From Cladorrhinum sp. PSN259 (Eukaryota; Ascomycota; Sordariomycetes; Sordariales; Podosporaceae), in NCBI GenBank assembly GCA_033725935.1, contig MU867087.1, forward strand, positions 310,001 through 374,000: 64,000 nucleotides of DNA. Reading direction: 5' to 3'. Made by a program: the position numbers and the translations under genes. Shown one piece after another: positions 11,245-22,450 of the stretch. The notes beneath the pieces were generated by a model. The model was not told the DNA's origin and ran no database searches. It worked only from the letters and a program-made list of their open reading frames with translations. The first letter of the stretch is position 1; the number at the start of each line of letters is the position of its first letter.

Positions 11245-13002
11245 GTTGGGCAGACAAACGCCGTTGCTCTGGCGCGGGGTGGGTCTAGCGCAGACGTCAG
11301 GCTAACAAGTCTGTCAACAAACGGTTGGAACTTTGATGTGACGTACCGCAAGCCAAGGACCGCAGGGAGGGACGTTTGCGCGACAGTGGGCGTGCAACTG
11401 GGACTAGTCACTTGAGACAAAGAGGCAGAGCCAGCTTGCGAGAGATTGAGGTGTTCCCCAGCGACGGAAGACCAATGCCCTTGCGGCACCTGGCCCCTGT
11501 CACAATCCTGCAATTGATCACCAACCGCAGCCGCAGACAGCACCGGGAAAGCTTGTTCAAACGACGTCAAGTCATGAGCGAAAGTAGGGTACAGTCTATG
11601 GAGGAAATGAGAGAATTGGGATGGGCGTCGACAGCTATGCGTGCGTTAAACCAGGGCGAGAGGCAAAGAAGAGGGAGGGTGTGTCGGATCACAGATTTCT
11701 TCGTTTAGATCGGCCCAGTTTCGGCGGTGCGACAGTGTCTCGGATGCGAAGAATGAGCAAAAGTTGCAGTCTATTAAGGAGAAGATGGTTCGAGGACGAG
11801 GTGCGAGAGAAACACGAGCTTCGGTGAGTACAGGACACAGGAACCAGCCGTGATGAGGGAAACAAAGTGGAATAATGACGAGCGGTGATGGGGAAAGGAG
11901 CGGTATTTTCAAGAGGAATTGCAGTCAGCGAAAAAAGGGATTTGCAGCAGAAGAAACAAGCAAACTGCGATGGACGGTTGGAAAGTGACGGGACTGGTGA
12001 GATGCAGCGTGCATCAGTGGGGAAGTTGGTGCTTGGAAAGTCAATTCGTTGAAACTTGGGGGTGCAGCTGCCGTGGGGAGCAAAGTGGAGGTTCAGATTT
12101 TATTTGGAAAAGAAAAAGCCCAAAATAGGTTAGCCGGGTATCGTTTTCAGGTTAGTAGGCTGTGATGGACCCCGCTTACCCGCAGAGCGGCATCCATCCT
12201 CCTGCAAGGTGACAAGTGGTGCTCTCGAACGGCAAACACAGCATTGACACTTTTCACTGCATTGCTCCCGTCCGCTCTCAGATGTCCAATGGTTTTGGCA
12301 GATGCGAGAAATCTCCCTCTTGTAGACGGGACACTACATAAATGCTGTCCAAACATTTGCGATTGCTTACGAATTTCTGCAACACAGCAACACATCATCA
12401 TCATCATCGTCCACACCTACGAAAGTCAAAAGCAGACGAGGTTCGGACCGCAAAGATGAAGCGGCCCTCCCCGGGCTTTCACACCACCCTCTCTAATAAT
12501 ATTGTTCCACGGCCAAGGATGTTTTCCCACGCAGCCAATCACTGGGCCCGTCACTCGGTTCCAGCCCACTGGGTGTCTGTTCCGAGTGTTCCGCTAGGCC
12601 TCTTTCAGAACCAACACGGCACATGGGCGATCAGGGCAGGTCTTTTCAACCCTGCGTTGTCCCCTGTTTTTTTTATGGGAAAAAAAAAAAGATAAAAGCA
12701 GATATTTTTATATGACCCCGTTGGAGATGCTTTGATCTCCCCACCCAGTTACGTTCAATATCCAAACCCCATCCATTTGATCTCAACTGCTTATATCAAT
12801 TGGAACGCTGGCATTGGATATCAGGTCCCCGTAACATTGCAGCGTGCCAGCGAATATTAAATTTGGCCATTTTTTTCTCCTCTCGGCCAATAAATACTTT
12901 GAGAATTAATTACCTATGTTGCATACCAACAGCCCGAGCTCCCTGCATCATGCAGGGCCGCGGCCGACCGTGCGATTTTCTCATTGACATCGACAAGTTC
13001 GC
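11245..13002. other. 5' region of the Cnn_1N gene and spacer
   Basis: The first 350 bases (to about 11600) probably hold the minus-strand 5' untranslated region with a 62-base intron at 11346-11285. The remainder, to the 3' end of the dehydrogenase gene, holds only short overlapping frames, a poly-purine tract near 12670-12690 and CATCAT/TCATCA simple repeats near 12393-12408. No gene seen. Confidence 0.5.
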
Positions 13003-14332
13003 TCAGTGCACCACTATATCATCCATTGGGCAACCCCTCTCCACCGAATCCTTCCTCGTCTTTTCCGCAATTAGATTTCTCGTCAATTCCATCAGTCGAT
13101 CACCCAACTCAACACTCTGCGACATTTCACTTCCTTCTTCAGGAATACACGGCGCGCAGATGTACTGGCCCGAGTCCTCGGTCGTGGTTGCGCAATAGAC
13201 GGTCGGCACGGCACCCTCGAATTGATCCTTCTTAAGCGGCTCCATTCCATACTTCATGGCCAATCCGCCAAGAGGATATCTGACAAAAGACTTCAGTCAG
13301 CATGCATCGCAGTTTGATGGAAAGGAGACACATACGGCTCAAGGATATCCTTTCGCGACTGCTTAGTGCTCACGAATCCCGGGTGGGTGGCATTCATCAA
13401 GACATTTGGATGGCCCTTCTGCGTCACGTTTCGGTCAAAGTATCGGGCGTATAAAATCAGCGCTAGTTTGCTTCGGCCGTACTGTCCGTTTGGTCCGGCA
13501 TCCGAGTTGATCTCTTCCAGAGAAGCGAACTTGGTATCGCTTGGTGCAGCAGTGTGCAGGTTGCTAGCCTGGTTGCTGATACGCACTATGGTATTGTGGT
13601 CTTTGGCAGTTTTCTGCATCAGCGGCAAGAGGTGCGACGTCAACACGACATGCCCCATGTGGTTGACAGCCATGTGCCGGTCAACCCCGTAGCTGGTCTG
13701 GGTTGCCGTCATGATACCGCGGCCAGAGTTATTGATGAGAATGTCGAGTCGGGGAGAGCGGGATTTGATCATCTCGGCCACCTGGTGAACACGATTCCAG
13801 TCGCTCAGATCACAACCAAACCACTCGATACGGTCGGCTTTGTCTTGGCCAAGTTCGTCGACAATGACCTTTTTAGCGCCTTCCATTATTTCCGGGTCAA
13901 CTGAGATGACGAACAGCTTGGAAAGATTGTGTTCAAGGAGGGTATAGGCCACGCCGAAACCAATGCCTTCGCTTCCGCCCGTGATGACGGCCACCTTGTC
14001 TGTCAAGTCTGGGCATTCATTGAGCTCGAATTGGCGACTGCCGAGCTTTGAAATAGGGCCTCCAAAGTTCTCGGCAAGGGTGTCCTGCGTCGATGCATCA
14101 AATCAGCAATGTGGTGCTAAGGATGGAGAAATGGGTTAATCCCTACTCCAAGTTTCTGCATGTTATCGCTGATGATACCGGAAGTCTTATTCGTGGTTGA
14201 GATCTGTCGGCGCTGAAATTGGACCTTTAAATGGCATGCGACTGGTACGATAGATCGAAATTTGATGGTGCTACAACGAGACACAGTATGGGTGACCAGA
14301 GCAGCGCGTTGGACAACGATTCTGTTGGTCAT
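13003..14332 (-). CDS. Short-chain dehydrogenase/reductase
   Basis: Three exons on the minus strand, 14332-14147, 14084-13336 and 13279-13003, give 403 residues. Both introns (62 and 56 bases) have GT-AG ends and preserve frame. The classical SDR signatures are present: the cofactor loop TGGSEGIG at residues 97-104, NNSG at 180-183 in place of NNAG, Ser232, and YGRSK with Tyr264 and Lys268. It is therefore expected to be an active NAD(P)-dependent oxidoreductase of the retinol-dehydrogenase-like type; the substrate is unknown. The first 60 residues are rich in Arg, Ser and Thr with few acidic residues, which resembles a mitochondrial presequence. An upstream in-frame ATG at 14407 is possible. 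I prefer 14332 because the sequence after it fits a presequence and it has an A at -3. Confidence 0.85.
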
Positions 14333-15158
14333 TTCACTGGTTTGATAGACACTTGAGGAATTTTCACCAAACCAACGTGTTGAGCACTTTGCTTTATATG
14401 CGATCATAACTGCGCAATCAGTTGAGAACGAGTTCGAGTTGGTGCGGCGGAGGTGACGTAATTCATTATCTTCGACTCACGCAGATCGTTGGGACTTTTC
14501 GCTAACGTTAGGATCGTGTCAACGACCAGTGAGATTGTCCTATTCTTGAAGAGACCAGATTAAGTTTGGCAGCTTAGGGATTGCTCATCTTCGATTCGAT
14601 ACTCGTCTCTTAATACCATCATAGATTTTTTTAGTTTCTTTTATTTCCTGGCCTCTTTCTTTTGTTTACCCCAGCCTCTCAACCTTGTTTTTTTTCTTTG
14701 TTTCCACTTACCAGTATTCTTATTCCCTCTATTATTCCACCCCTTATTCTCTCTATTATTCCACCCCTTATTCTCTCTATTATTCCACCCCTTATTCTCT
14801 CTATTATTCCACCCCTTATTCTCTCACAATGCGATCCTAAATCTCACAAGCGCGTCCCTATGAGAACCACTCGGTGGTTAGATGCTAAAACCACAATGGC
14901 AGTTAGTGTAGTATTCCCGCCTTGGGAGGTATTCGGCATAGTCCCCGCATCCCAAATCGGAAAGCCAGAAGTTAATATCAACATCCATTATTCCCCAAAT
15001 GAAACCCCACCAATGATCAAGTGCCGGATGAAAGGCGGGATATTTGTCTTCACGGATGATTGTGGAGGTATAAAAGGTTGAACAAGACTGTCGTTGACCA
15101 TGTGAATGAGATCAGCAGCGGTAGGCTTCATTGAAACTTGATTGTATTTGCGTGAACC
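14333..15158. other. Divergent intergenic region with a minisatellite
   Basis: About 0.8 kb between the dehydrogenase and the secreted zincin. It is pyrimidine-rich from 14630 and holds the 24-base tandem repeat listed separately. An open frame at 14662-15081 exists only because the repeat unit is a multiple of three, and I do not regard it as a gene. Confidence 0.55.
14727..14825. repeat. 24-base minisatellite, four copies
   Basis: About four perfect head-to-tail copies of a 24-base unit beginning CTCTATTATTCCACCCCTTA, followed by a partial unit. The lack of divergence between copies implies recent expansion or homogenisation. It lies 330-430 bases upstream of the zincin start codon. Confidence 0.9.
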
Positions 15159-16442
15159 ATGACAAGCTGGTTACGATTCCTCGCCCTCGGCGTTCTTGCG
15201 GCCGCCCCTGCCGCCTCACAATCAACACCGCCAGCGGACTTCACACCGAACCCAAAGGTTGGACCGGGTGGGGCGCGCTGGAAGGATTCACCCCATTTCC
15301 GCATCTACAACCCTACCAGCGATGCGGTAGCAGACAAGACCATCGCCTACCTGGAGGCAGCGTACTCATGTTTCGTCAACGACCTCAAATGGCGAAGCCC
15401 AGGACTTAGTTTCCGTCAAGACAACGACAATGGGCCCTGGTACAAGACCAATATTTACCAAGTCGAGAGCCTCCCCGGTGCAGCAGCCAACACGCCAACC
15501 GATCTTAACCTCGGTCTTCCCTGGCTCAACGTCGTCAAGACATACATGAACGAACCGAGCGTGGTGGTACACGAGTTCGGACACGCCCTAACCTACTCGG
15601 CGCGGTGGTGGATTGATCAAACCCGCACAGGAGCGTGGTGGGAAACCGTAGCCAACTTTGTCGCCGATCTCTACCTCACTTCCACTCACTGCGCTAAAGC
15701 AAGAGCCAAGTACAACCAACCTGAAGGAGCAACTCTGATTGATCTCAAGAAAGTCATTGGGGACTCACACCAAGTCATCGTGGACGGCACGGCCAACACG
15801 GCAAACCATTATCAGGCATGGCCCTTCCTGACGTACCTCTTTAACAACCCGGACAACATCACGGGATTGGGGACAACCATCTTCCCCGAAGTTTGGACAA
15901 AGTACAAACGCAACAGTGACGAGACGCCCCTGCACGTTCTAGAACGCCTGATTCAGCCAGGTGGAACGAAGATCCAAACAGCAGTAGCCAAGTACTGGGC
16001 CCGCATGGCCTACGTGGACATTGGACATTCGAAAGCTAAGGCGCTCTTTAACCAACAGCGCAGCACGCTCAACTACGCCAATCTGGACTCCCAGGGGAAC
16101 GGCCGGTACAGAGTCAAGAGCGCACGGAGACCCCGATACATGGGAGCGAACATCATTCCGCTCAAGACCTCAAGCGGGTACGTTACCGTGAATGTGACGG
16201 GGAACTCGGGCCCAATCACGGCAGTGTTGGCTATTCAGGCTCAAAACGGGGTGACCCGGTACGTTGATCTGCCGAACGGGAGCGGACAGGGGCTTTTGGC
16301 GGCCGGGGAGGGTGCGACTCTGGTTGTGGTGAACACGCCCAACTCGCTGGTGCTGTTTGATCCATTCAAGTTGACGGGGGAGACGAATAATGGGGTTGAT
16401 TATCAGGTTCAGTTGTCCGGGCCGGGGTTCACGGGGATATAA
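15159..16442 (+). CDS. Secreted zincin-type metallopeptidase-like protein (DUF6055 type)
   Basis: A single exon of 427 residues. Residues 1-20 form a signal peptide (hydrophobic LRFLALGVLAAAPAAS followed by Gln/Ser). The zinc-binding motif HEFGH is at residues 138-142, and a downstream WWETVANF places a candidate third ligand at Glu162, the gluzincin arrangement. After the catalytic region the C-terminal 120 residues are beta-rich with Gly/Asn and look like a carbohydrate-binding or jelly-roll domain. Fungal relatives are usually labelled dockerin-like or DUF6055. The protein is expected to be secreted and to cleave peptides or glycoproteins; the substrate is unknown. ATG context ACCATGA. Confidence 0.85.
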   Translation: MTSWLRFLALGVLAAAPAASQSTPPADFTPNPKVGPGGARWKDSPHFRIYNPTSDAVADKTIAYLEAAYSCFVNDLKWRSPGLSFRQDNDNGPWYKTNIYQVESLPGAAANTPTDLNLGLPWLNVVKTYMNEPSVVVHEFGHALTYSARWWIDQTRTGAWWETVANFVADLYLTSTHCAKARAKYNQPEGATLIDLKKVIGDSHQVIVDGTANTANHYQAWPFLTYLFNNPDNITGLGTTIFPEVWTKYKRNSDETPLHVLERLIQPGGTKIQTAVAKYWARMAYVDIGHSKAKALFNQQRSTLNYANLDSQGNGRYRVKSARRPRYMGANIIPLKTSSGYVTVNVTGNSGPITAVLAIQAQNGVTRYVDLPNGSGQGLLAAGEGATLVVVNTPNSLVLFDPFKLTGETNNGVDYQVQLSGPGFTGI

Positions 16443-17020
16443 CCGTGTGATATGGCATGTCTGTCTCCAGGCGCTTGATTGGCAGCTCGACTACGAACAT
16501 GGTGTACGACTGCTTGCAAGGGGCTGAGGCAGTTGCTGCTTTGGTGACAAGGGCTGGTGTTGAGGGCTTGGGATACAGTGTAATTCAAATGAGATAAGAA
16601 TTTGTTGTGGCCTCAAGTTCTTTGATGTCCTACAATTTGGCTAGAAACTGGAATCCCAACCATCTTTCAGTATGTTGGCCAAACAGTCATCAACATATTC
16701 GCCCCGCGATTGAGGTTTTATGAGGTGAAAATAAGTGCGTCTATATCTGCAGGGGCAAGGAACCTTCGCATCTGGACAGCTGACTCGTTATCATGCACTT
16801 TTTCAGAGCCTTGTCTAAGCCACACCCACGATGCGGGGGAAATGCTTGGCTTCTATATGTCTAGCGAAAGGCTTTCCCGAAGGCGTTTTCTTTTACTTCT
16901 CAAAACATTCAAGTCCGATTAACATCCTCTTTTGTACCATGACCCTCGATTTCCTGTACACCGATATCATTCACCCCCAAAGAGGTATCATCCTACCGCC
17001 CAGTCTCTTATGATCGAGTA
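16443..17020. other. Spacer and leader of the 17021 gene
   Basis: No gene seen. The leader contains an upstream open reading frame at 16939-17013 (24 codons plus stop) that ends eight bases before the next ATG. Confidence 0.5.
16939..17013 (+). promoter_or_regulatory. Upstream open reading frame before the membrane-protein gene
   Basis: ATG in an ACCATGACC context, stop TGA eight bases before the main ATG at 17021. The short distance would make re-initiation inefficient if it lies in the transcript, so it could repress translation. Not shown to be transcribed. Confidence 0.35.
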
Positions 17021-18229
17021 ATGGCCGACTACACGTTTTGCGACTACCTGGCATTACCTGTCAATCTGCCTAAAACTCGGAGCACTGTTATATTCAGCGG
17101 GCGGATGTTTCCCGACAACCCAGAATTTTACGACTTCTCATCGGACCTGTACGGCCCCGGAAATGTCTATTGCTGGGTTTTTGTCGTCATATCGATGCTC
17201 ACCAACTGGATTTTTCGGCACAAATACAGAATCAGAAACGGTGGTAACAGCACACATTCTGAATTCGGGCTCTCGGCCGAGGTCTGCGCAGTGGTCCTAT
17301 ACCCCATCTTCGCCGCCACCGATCTTCTAGTAAAGGCCATACGCCTCACCGGCACCGAGCGGCGCGCCGAGTCAATATTTTGTTTATCGATGGGGCCGAT
17401 GTGGAACACGACGATGGAGGTGTGGTCCAAAATGCAACTTGACCCGGAGCTTAGCAACGGAATACTCGCACCAGGTGATGATGTGCTTGACCTGGGCCGA
17501 AAGGCGATAAGCATATCTGGTCCGCTCACCGTTTGCTACGCCTTTGCGCATCTTTGCTTGAGTCTGGAAATTCGGGACATATATGATGACAATCAGGTAC
17601 GCCGAAATATTTGGACCAGGAACTTTTTTTATGTCGGGTGGGGATATGTCGTTATCATGCTCGTCATATTTCACATTTCCATGGCCGTCGACCACTTGGG
17701 CAGTAGTCTTGAGATTTATTTTATGGGGCAATCAATGGGATTTCTGGTCAGCAACTACATGACGAGACCTTGGCTCCTTGTATTCATCTTCGATCGATGT
17801 TACACAGAGCACGACGACACTTCACTCCGCCAAAACGAAGCCTACGCTGAAAAGCCGCTCAGGCATCTTTTCCTCAGCATTGTCACGGCGGCAGCCTCAG
17901 TTGGTTTCTTCCTGCTTATCGAATTACTCTCGGCATACAAAATAAACCCTGATGTGGGCATGTCGTTGTCGGAAACCGGCCAGCTAGCTGCCTTTCTGGG
18001 GGGAGCTCTGACCTTGTGGTACGCCATCTACAGCTTGTCCCAACCGGACCATCAGGAGTCTGCCCTGCCCCAGGCCGCCCAGCCACTTCAAGGTGCCGAA
18101 GATGATCAGGGCACACTCGCAGCACTATCGCCAGACTCTACTACAGAGCCTCCCTCGAGCATGCCAACTTCAGGCCGGCCTCGAGCCTCATCCAGCCCTC
18201 CGTCCTACGCAGTTGCCTGCCAGGCATGA
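17021..18229 (+). CDS. Multi-pass membrane protein, family unknown
   Basis: A single exon of 402 residues with about six to seven hydrophobic segments, near residues 45-65, 87-110, 160-180, 205-225, 240-260, 290-310 and 318-340. The C-terminal 60 residues are hydrophilic and rich in Pro, Ser and Gln, and look like a cytosolic tail. The N-terminus is not a signal peptide. I see no transporter, channel or receptor signature. Seven segments would be compatible with a receptor-like topology, but that is an inference from hydropathy alone. The stretch FDRCYTEHDDTSL sits in a loop with charged residues and may be conserved. Confidence 0.7.
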   Translation: MADYTFCDYLALPVNLPKTRSTVIFSGRMFPDNPEFYDFSSDLYGPGNVYCWVFVVISMLTNWIFRHKYRIRNGGNSTHSEFGLSAEVCAVVLYPIFAATDLLVKAIRLTGTERRAESIFCLSMGPMWNTTMEVWSKMQLDPELSNGILAPGDDVLDLGRKAISISGPLTVCYAFAHLCLSLEIRDIYDDNQVRRNIWTRNFFYVGWGYVVIMLVIFHISMAVDHLGSSLEIYFMGQSMGFLVSNYMTRPWLLVFIFDRCYTEHDDTSLRQNEAYAEKPLRHLFLSIVTAAASVGFFLLIELLSAYKINPDVGMSLSETGQLAAFLGGALTLWYAIYSLSQPDHQESALPQAAQPLQGAEDDQGTLAALSPDSTTEPPSSMPTSGRPRASSSPPSYAVACQA

Positions 18230-19314
18230 CCGTCTCCGATATTACCGCGGACCTAAGTGTACCGTCCCCTTGACAGGAAAGGGAAAGAGCATGAAAGTTG
18301 GAAGTCAGGGGGAAGTCGGAGTGATTCCAGAGATCACCGCCAATGCGTGTATATAAGGTTGTCACAAATGGTGGAAAAGAGCACAGGAAGAAAAAAAAAC
18401 ACTGTGCAGTCGCAACCAGTAAAATGATTGAATTGTGAGATTGAAAAGGAAAAAGTAAGCGGGCTAAGCCCAGAGAGCCTCAGTGAGGCTGGACTGGCCA
18501 TTCTGAAAGAGCCGACCCCCGGGGCTGCAAGGACTGCCGCGAGCATATCATAAGAACGCCACGGGTCGTCATGGTTAACCACGTGCAACTTTGGATGTGA
18601 ATACTCGATGAACAAACTATTATCACGTCTTTCCCTAAACGATACGGGTGCGGGTTGAAGGTTGAAATTGAGAGGATTCATCGGTCTATCCGCGCCCGCT
18701 TAAATTCTTTCCGAAAGAACCAAGTTCGATCCGTCTACGACCTCGGCTTGGTGGTTATTGAAGAATGCTCCAATGCGCTGTTTGGTGGTTTCAAACCTGA
18801 GGTATGTTCCACCACTATCTGCTTGAAACACACGAGACTCATCAAGCTGCGGGTCCAGCATGACCGTCCCCCGGTGACAGAGATCGTTTCAGAAGCTATA
18901 GGCAACCTAGTAAGTCAATCATGGAAGATCTTGAGGTTTTCAGCTGGTGAATTACTGTGGGAAGAAGGTGGCCATAGCTTTGTGGTCAAAGCTCCAACCT
19001 TTCACCTTCTTTTTTTTTCCAGCTACTAGCCCACTGCCGTTCTCTCCCACACATCATTCAATGCATGGTTTTTTTCCAGCATTCTGTGCCTCCAGCAATT
19101 ACCCTGATCTGCTCTTCAGTGGGCGAATTAGAATTCACCAATAAACCCCGTTTAATGCAACCATAATGCAGAGAATTCGTCAACATGCATCTAACGCGGG
19201 TGGCAGTGCCTGAGGGGCAGTTCCCCGGGTTCTACATAAGCACGACCCAAGCAACCCCGCTCTCGAGCCCAGCTGAACTTCACTGCGTCAATCTTCACCC
19301 CGCACAGACTTACC
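18230..19314. other. Intergenic region, no gene seen
   Basis: About 1.1 kb. The sequence just before 19315 contains a C/A-rich leader with CGCACAGACTTACCATGG at the start codon. Frames at 18655-19029 and on the minus strand at 18334-18681 lack motifs and overlap each other. Confidence 0.5.
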
Positions 19315-21621
19315 ATGGCTCTTCAAGCACAATGGGCTCTGGACTCAACATCTAGCTCCGTCATCTCTTTCTCTCGCGACCTGATCCGCGTCGCAACCAG
19401 CGACAATGTTCAACCTCTCGCCCTCCTCGCCTGCCAGAACTTTGGCTCGACGATCGCCATGTGCAGAGAGACCTGCGATAGGATCCAGACCGACGTCCTC
19501 CCCACACCTCCCAAAGCCCTGATCAATTTCGTCAAGACCTCTGTCGGCTTTTCACGTCATGACTGCGCCACACAACTTGGCAGCTCTGCAGCCGGACTCA
19601 ACTTCCTGGGTCTGGCCGCTGCCCTCGTTACCACCATGGGTGCACTTGAATCAGCCAGGGCTCTCACCGTCATGTTGAAAGCGACTGTTGCGGACCCTAC
19701 GACTCCACTTCCGACAACCCAGCAGCTGAAGGAGCTGCTTTTGAGTCTAGAACCGAGGCTTACACGATCGCTCTTTACCGAAACTGTCGTGGGGTGGGGT
19801 TTCCTTTTAAACCAGGTTACCTACAATCGGAGAGATTCCTGTCATCCATCCCCTCAGGCCGTCGAAAAGCTTGTCGATGCTTTTCGCCGCCTCAGCCGCA
19901 TAGGCGAAGCAAGCATCAAGAAGGTCGAAATTCAAGTTGTGCCAAAGTGCATACCCTGGGTCACTGGGTTCACAAAATGGTGCCTTGGTGTACCTCCGAA
20001 TGTGTTTGGTGACAATGGGACTCCTGTGATCTCCCAACCGGGATCCAATGTCGATATTATCCCTTCTACATTCGAAGAGTTTACCGTCACGATTCTACAT
20101 GACCTTCCCTTTGGGCCCGAAGACCTCATTATCATCGATGACAAACCGAAACCGTGGTCTGGAATGGTCACGGTGGAAAAATACGGGGAACATTTCCGCG
20201 AGCACTGCGGCATTCAAAGTAGCAATGACACTATGGACGTCAACTCTGGTGATGACATACCCTTTCGAGCTCTTGTCCAGTGTGCTTCAATTACTGCGGG
20301 GAGGGTTCTGAAAGAAGTCCTGTTCGTCTACCAAAAGCCTGGGAATGAAAGAACGGAACGTGTACTCTCGGACATAAACAGGAGGTTTGAACAGCCGGAA
20401 GAGATAAAGGAGTTATTCACTTCGCCCTTCAGCGACCGAAGCGGGCACTCGGTTGCCAGAATCCTGACAAGACTTCTCTATGCGCATCCTCCTGCGATGT
20501 CTGTCAATATTCATGACGATACGGAGACGAGAAAGAGGCATGTCACCGAACTCCTCGACGTTAACGCATACCTACAAATTCTTAAAAGAGCCTGCCAATG
20601 CGACGAGTGCGGAACTGCCAGTCCGAGGAGCCGGAGGTGTTTAACAGCTAAATTCCTCCGAACAGTCTCTACTCTCGTAGCAGATACCTTGGCTATCGCT
20701 TTGTTTGATTCCCTAGGGAGTGAGTCTGATTTGCTGGTACGAGTTAATAACTGGAGCCCAGTCAAGCAGGGGAATTGCTTTCTGGAGACCGTGAGCTCGA
20801 TTCTCGATCAACATCCCGTTCAAACCCTACAGCGTCCGCCTCAAAAGGTTTGTGATATCCAGTCGCTCCTAGATTGGGCTCTTGCCCTAGCCGGACACGA
20901 TGTACAAGTCGCACCTCTTGAGAACACGGAAGGATATTGGGCAATGTCGTGCTTCAGAGGACATGCTATCTTTCCGACCATCTATGAGAACCCCCGGATC
21001 AGCAAAACTGGATATCTTTCGCTTTCTCTGATTCACGGCGTGCTGGAATACGAAGGCCATCGATATCACGTCGTCAGAGGAAGAGATCAATGGGAACCAA
21101 CTGCCTCATCATTCGACCACAACTCCAATCCTTCATTGCACGAAGGGGTTGATCGGCCCTTGAGTTTGTATCCCCAACTTGAACTCCGTGGTTTTTCGTG
21201 GACTGTCGAAACTGGAGACAGAATTATGACACTCAGCGTCTGCCTTAACCTACCCATCCTAGCATTGCCAACTTTTGATCCCTTTGTAGCGTTGGGGGCT
21301 TTGTCACGCTCACTCGTTGTTGATAGCTGCACGCATCATCCGGCTACACCTCTGCACTCCTCTAATCGAGATATGGCTTACGTTACACCGATTTCGTCAG
21401 GCAAAGAGGGTCGACGTATATCATTAGTCCTATCCGCGACAGAAATTTCGGTCGTAGCATCCGATAGCAATGACCACTTGCGGTTTTACTATCTTTCGGG
21501 GTTTGATAGATCTACGTTGGACTTTGAGTTTTTTCCTCTGACGGTGGTGCGTCTCGACGCTTGTCTTCGATGCTGCCTGGATGTGTGCCGCAAATTCGAA
21601 TGCAAAATACTCGTCTTATAG
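19315..21621 (+). CDS. Orphan fungal protein of 768 residues
   Basis: Single-exon gene with a strong start context (ACCATGG). The N-terminal 250 residues are mostly helical (VTTMGALESARALTVMLKAT; LLSLEPRLTRSLFTETVVGW), which I recall as a conserved segment of uncharacterised filamentous-fungal proteins often found near incompatibility-type genes. A Cys-rich CQCDECG motif near residue 425 may bind metal. The C-terminal 250 residues are beta-rich and end with LRFYYLSGF and a Cys-rich tail. No catalytic motif is recognised. Part of its 3' end is duplicated at about 30365-30590. Its neighbour is a HET-domain pseudogene. Confidence 0.75.
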   Translation: MALQAQWALDSTSSSVISFSRDLIRVATSDNVQPLALLACQNFGSTIAMCRETCDRIQTDVLPTPPKALINFVKTSVGFSRHDCATQLGSSAAGLNFLGLAAALVTTMGALESARALTVMLKATVADPTTPLPTTQQLKELLLSLEPRLTRSLFTETVVGWGFLLNQVTYNRRDSCHPSPQAVEKLVDAFRRLSRIGEASIKKVEIQVVPKCIPWVTGFTKWCLGVPPNVFGDNGTPVISQPGSNVDIIPSTFEEFTVTILHDLPFGPEDLIIIDDKPKPWSGMVTVEKYGEHFREHCGIQSSNDTMDVNSGDDIPFRALVQCASITAGRVLKEVLFVYQKPGNERTERVLSDINRRFEQPEEIKELFTSPFSDRSGHSVARILTRLLYAHPPAMSVNIHDDTETRKRHVTELLDVNAYLQILKRACQCDECGTASPRSRRCLTAKFLRTVSTLVADTLAIALFDSLGSESDLLVRVNNWSPVKQGNCFLETVSSILDQHPVQTLQRPPQKVCDIQSLLDWALALAGHDVQVAPLENTEGYWAMSCFRGHAIFPTIYENPRISKTGYLSLSLIHGVLEYEGHRYHVVRGRDQWEPTASSFDHNSNPSLHEGVDRPLSLYPQLELRGFSWTVETGDRIMTLSVCLNLPILALPTFDPFVALGALSRSLVVDSCTHHPATPLHSSNRDMAYVTPISSGKEGRRISLVLSATEISVVASDSNDHLRFYYLSGFDRSTLDFEFFPLTVVRLDACLRCCLDVCRKFECKILVL

Positions 21622-22450
21622 TCACTGGCAAATCAAAGAGTGATAAATTTGCGTCTCCTTTTAAAGGAGAAAACCTTTTATTGATGTCAGTTTTTCTTTC
21701 TTGTGTAAACCGAAGACCCGATCTAATCTGCGTTTAAGAAATAAGCACGATAAAAAAGCGACGGCTTCCTAGCCTTGCTATAGGATGGTTTTATTATATT
21801 TATTGAATTAGGATATTACCGTACATATATCGAGTTCCCTAATTTTATCGATACTTGATACTTTTAAAGAGTTATTTTCGAGCTAATTAAAAAGTTTATA
21901 AAGCTAACGGAATAAAAACGGCATTTTAAATAGAAAATTGCTACCAATAAGGGTATTTTTATAAAGAATAAAAGGATATAATAGAGAGATAGCGCGGCCG
22001 GATAAACCAAGCTTATATTCTATTTACTGATGGTATTGCTCCTTTAAATAGGCAAATAGAGCGCGTAATAGAGTATCCGAGGTAAACCCTTCGTCTTTAG
22101 ATCGGCGTAATGGCTTATTTCGGCAGGTGGATATAGAGGTATCGTTAGCTATATTATAAAAACGACTTCGTTAATTCGAATAAGACAGTCCCCGTATTCG
22201 GTCACATAAAGAGAAGGAACGTCCATAGCCTCCGGTCCTAGTCAATTATTTCACTATTTATATGTAGGGTATTTTCTAGCTTAAGATTTATTGAAGCTAG
22301 AAACTGGATAGAGCAGACTCTCGAATCCGCAGATGGCTAGGCAGAGTCAATCGGGGCCATTGTAGGCTAGCCGGTGAATACATGATAGCTATATTTCAAG
22401 AGGTGGCTATATCATTTAATAATTTCGAAAATCTGTATCTATACCATACA
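21622..22450. other. AT-rich decayed sequence
   Basis: About 0.8 kb of very AT-rich DNA with TA-rich words and stops in all frames, consistent with RIP-mutated repeat DNA. The first 80 bases (21650-21700) are the 3' flank shared with the duplicated fragment at 30541-30590. Confidence 0.6.

Noticed and set aside
14662..15081. 139-codon frame containing the minisatellite
   Set aside because: The frame is open because the 24-base unit is a multiple of three; downstream part has no recognisable domain.
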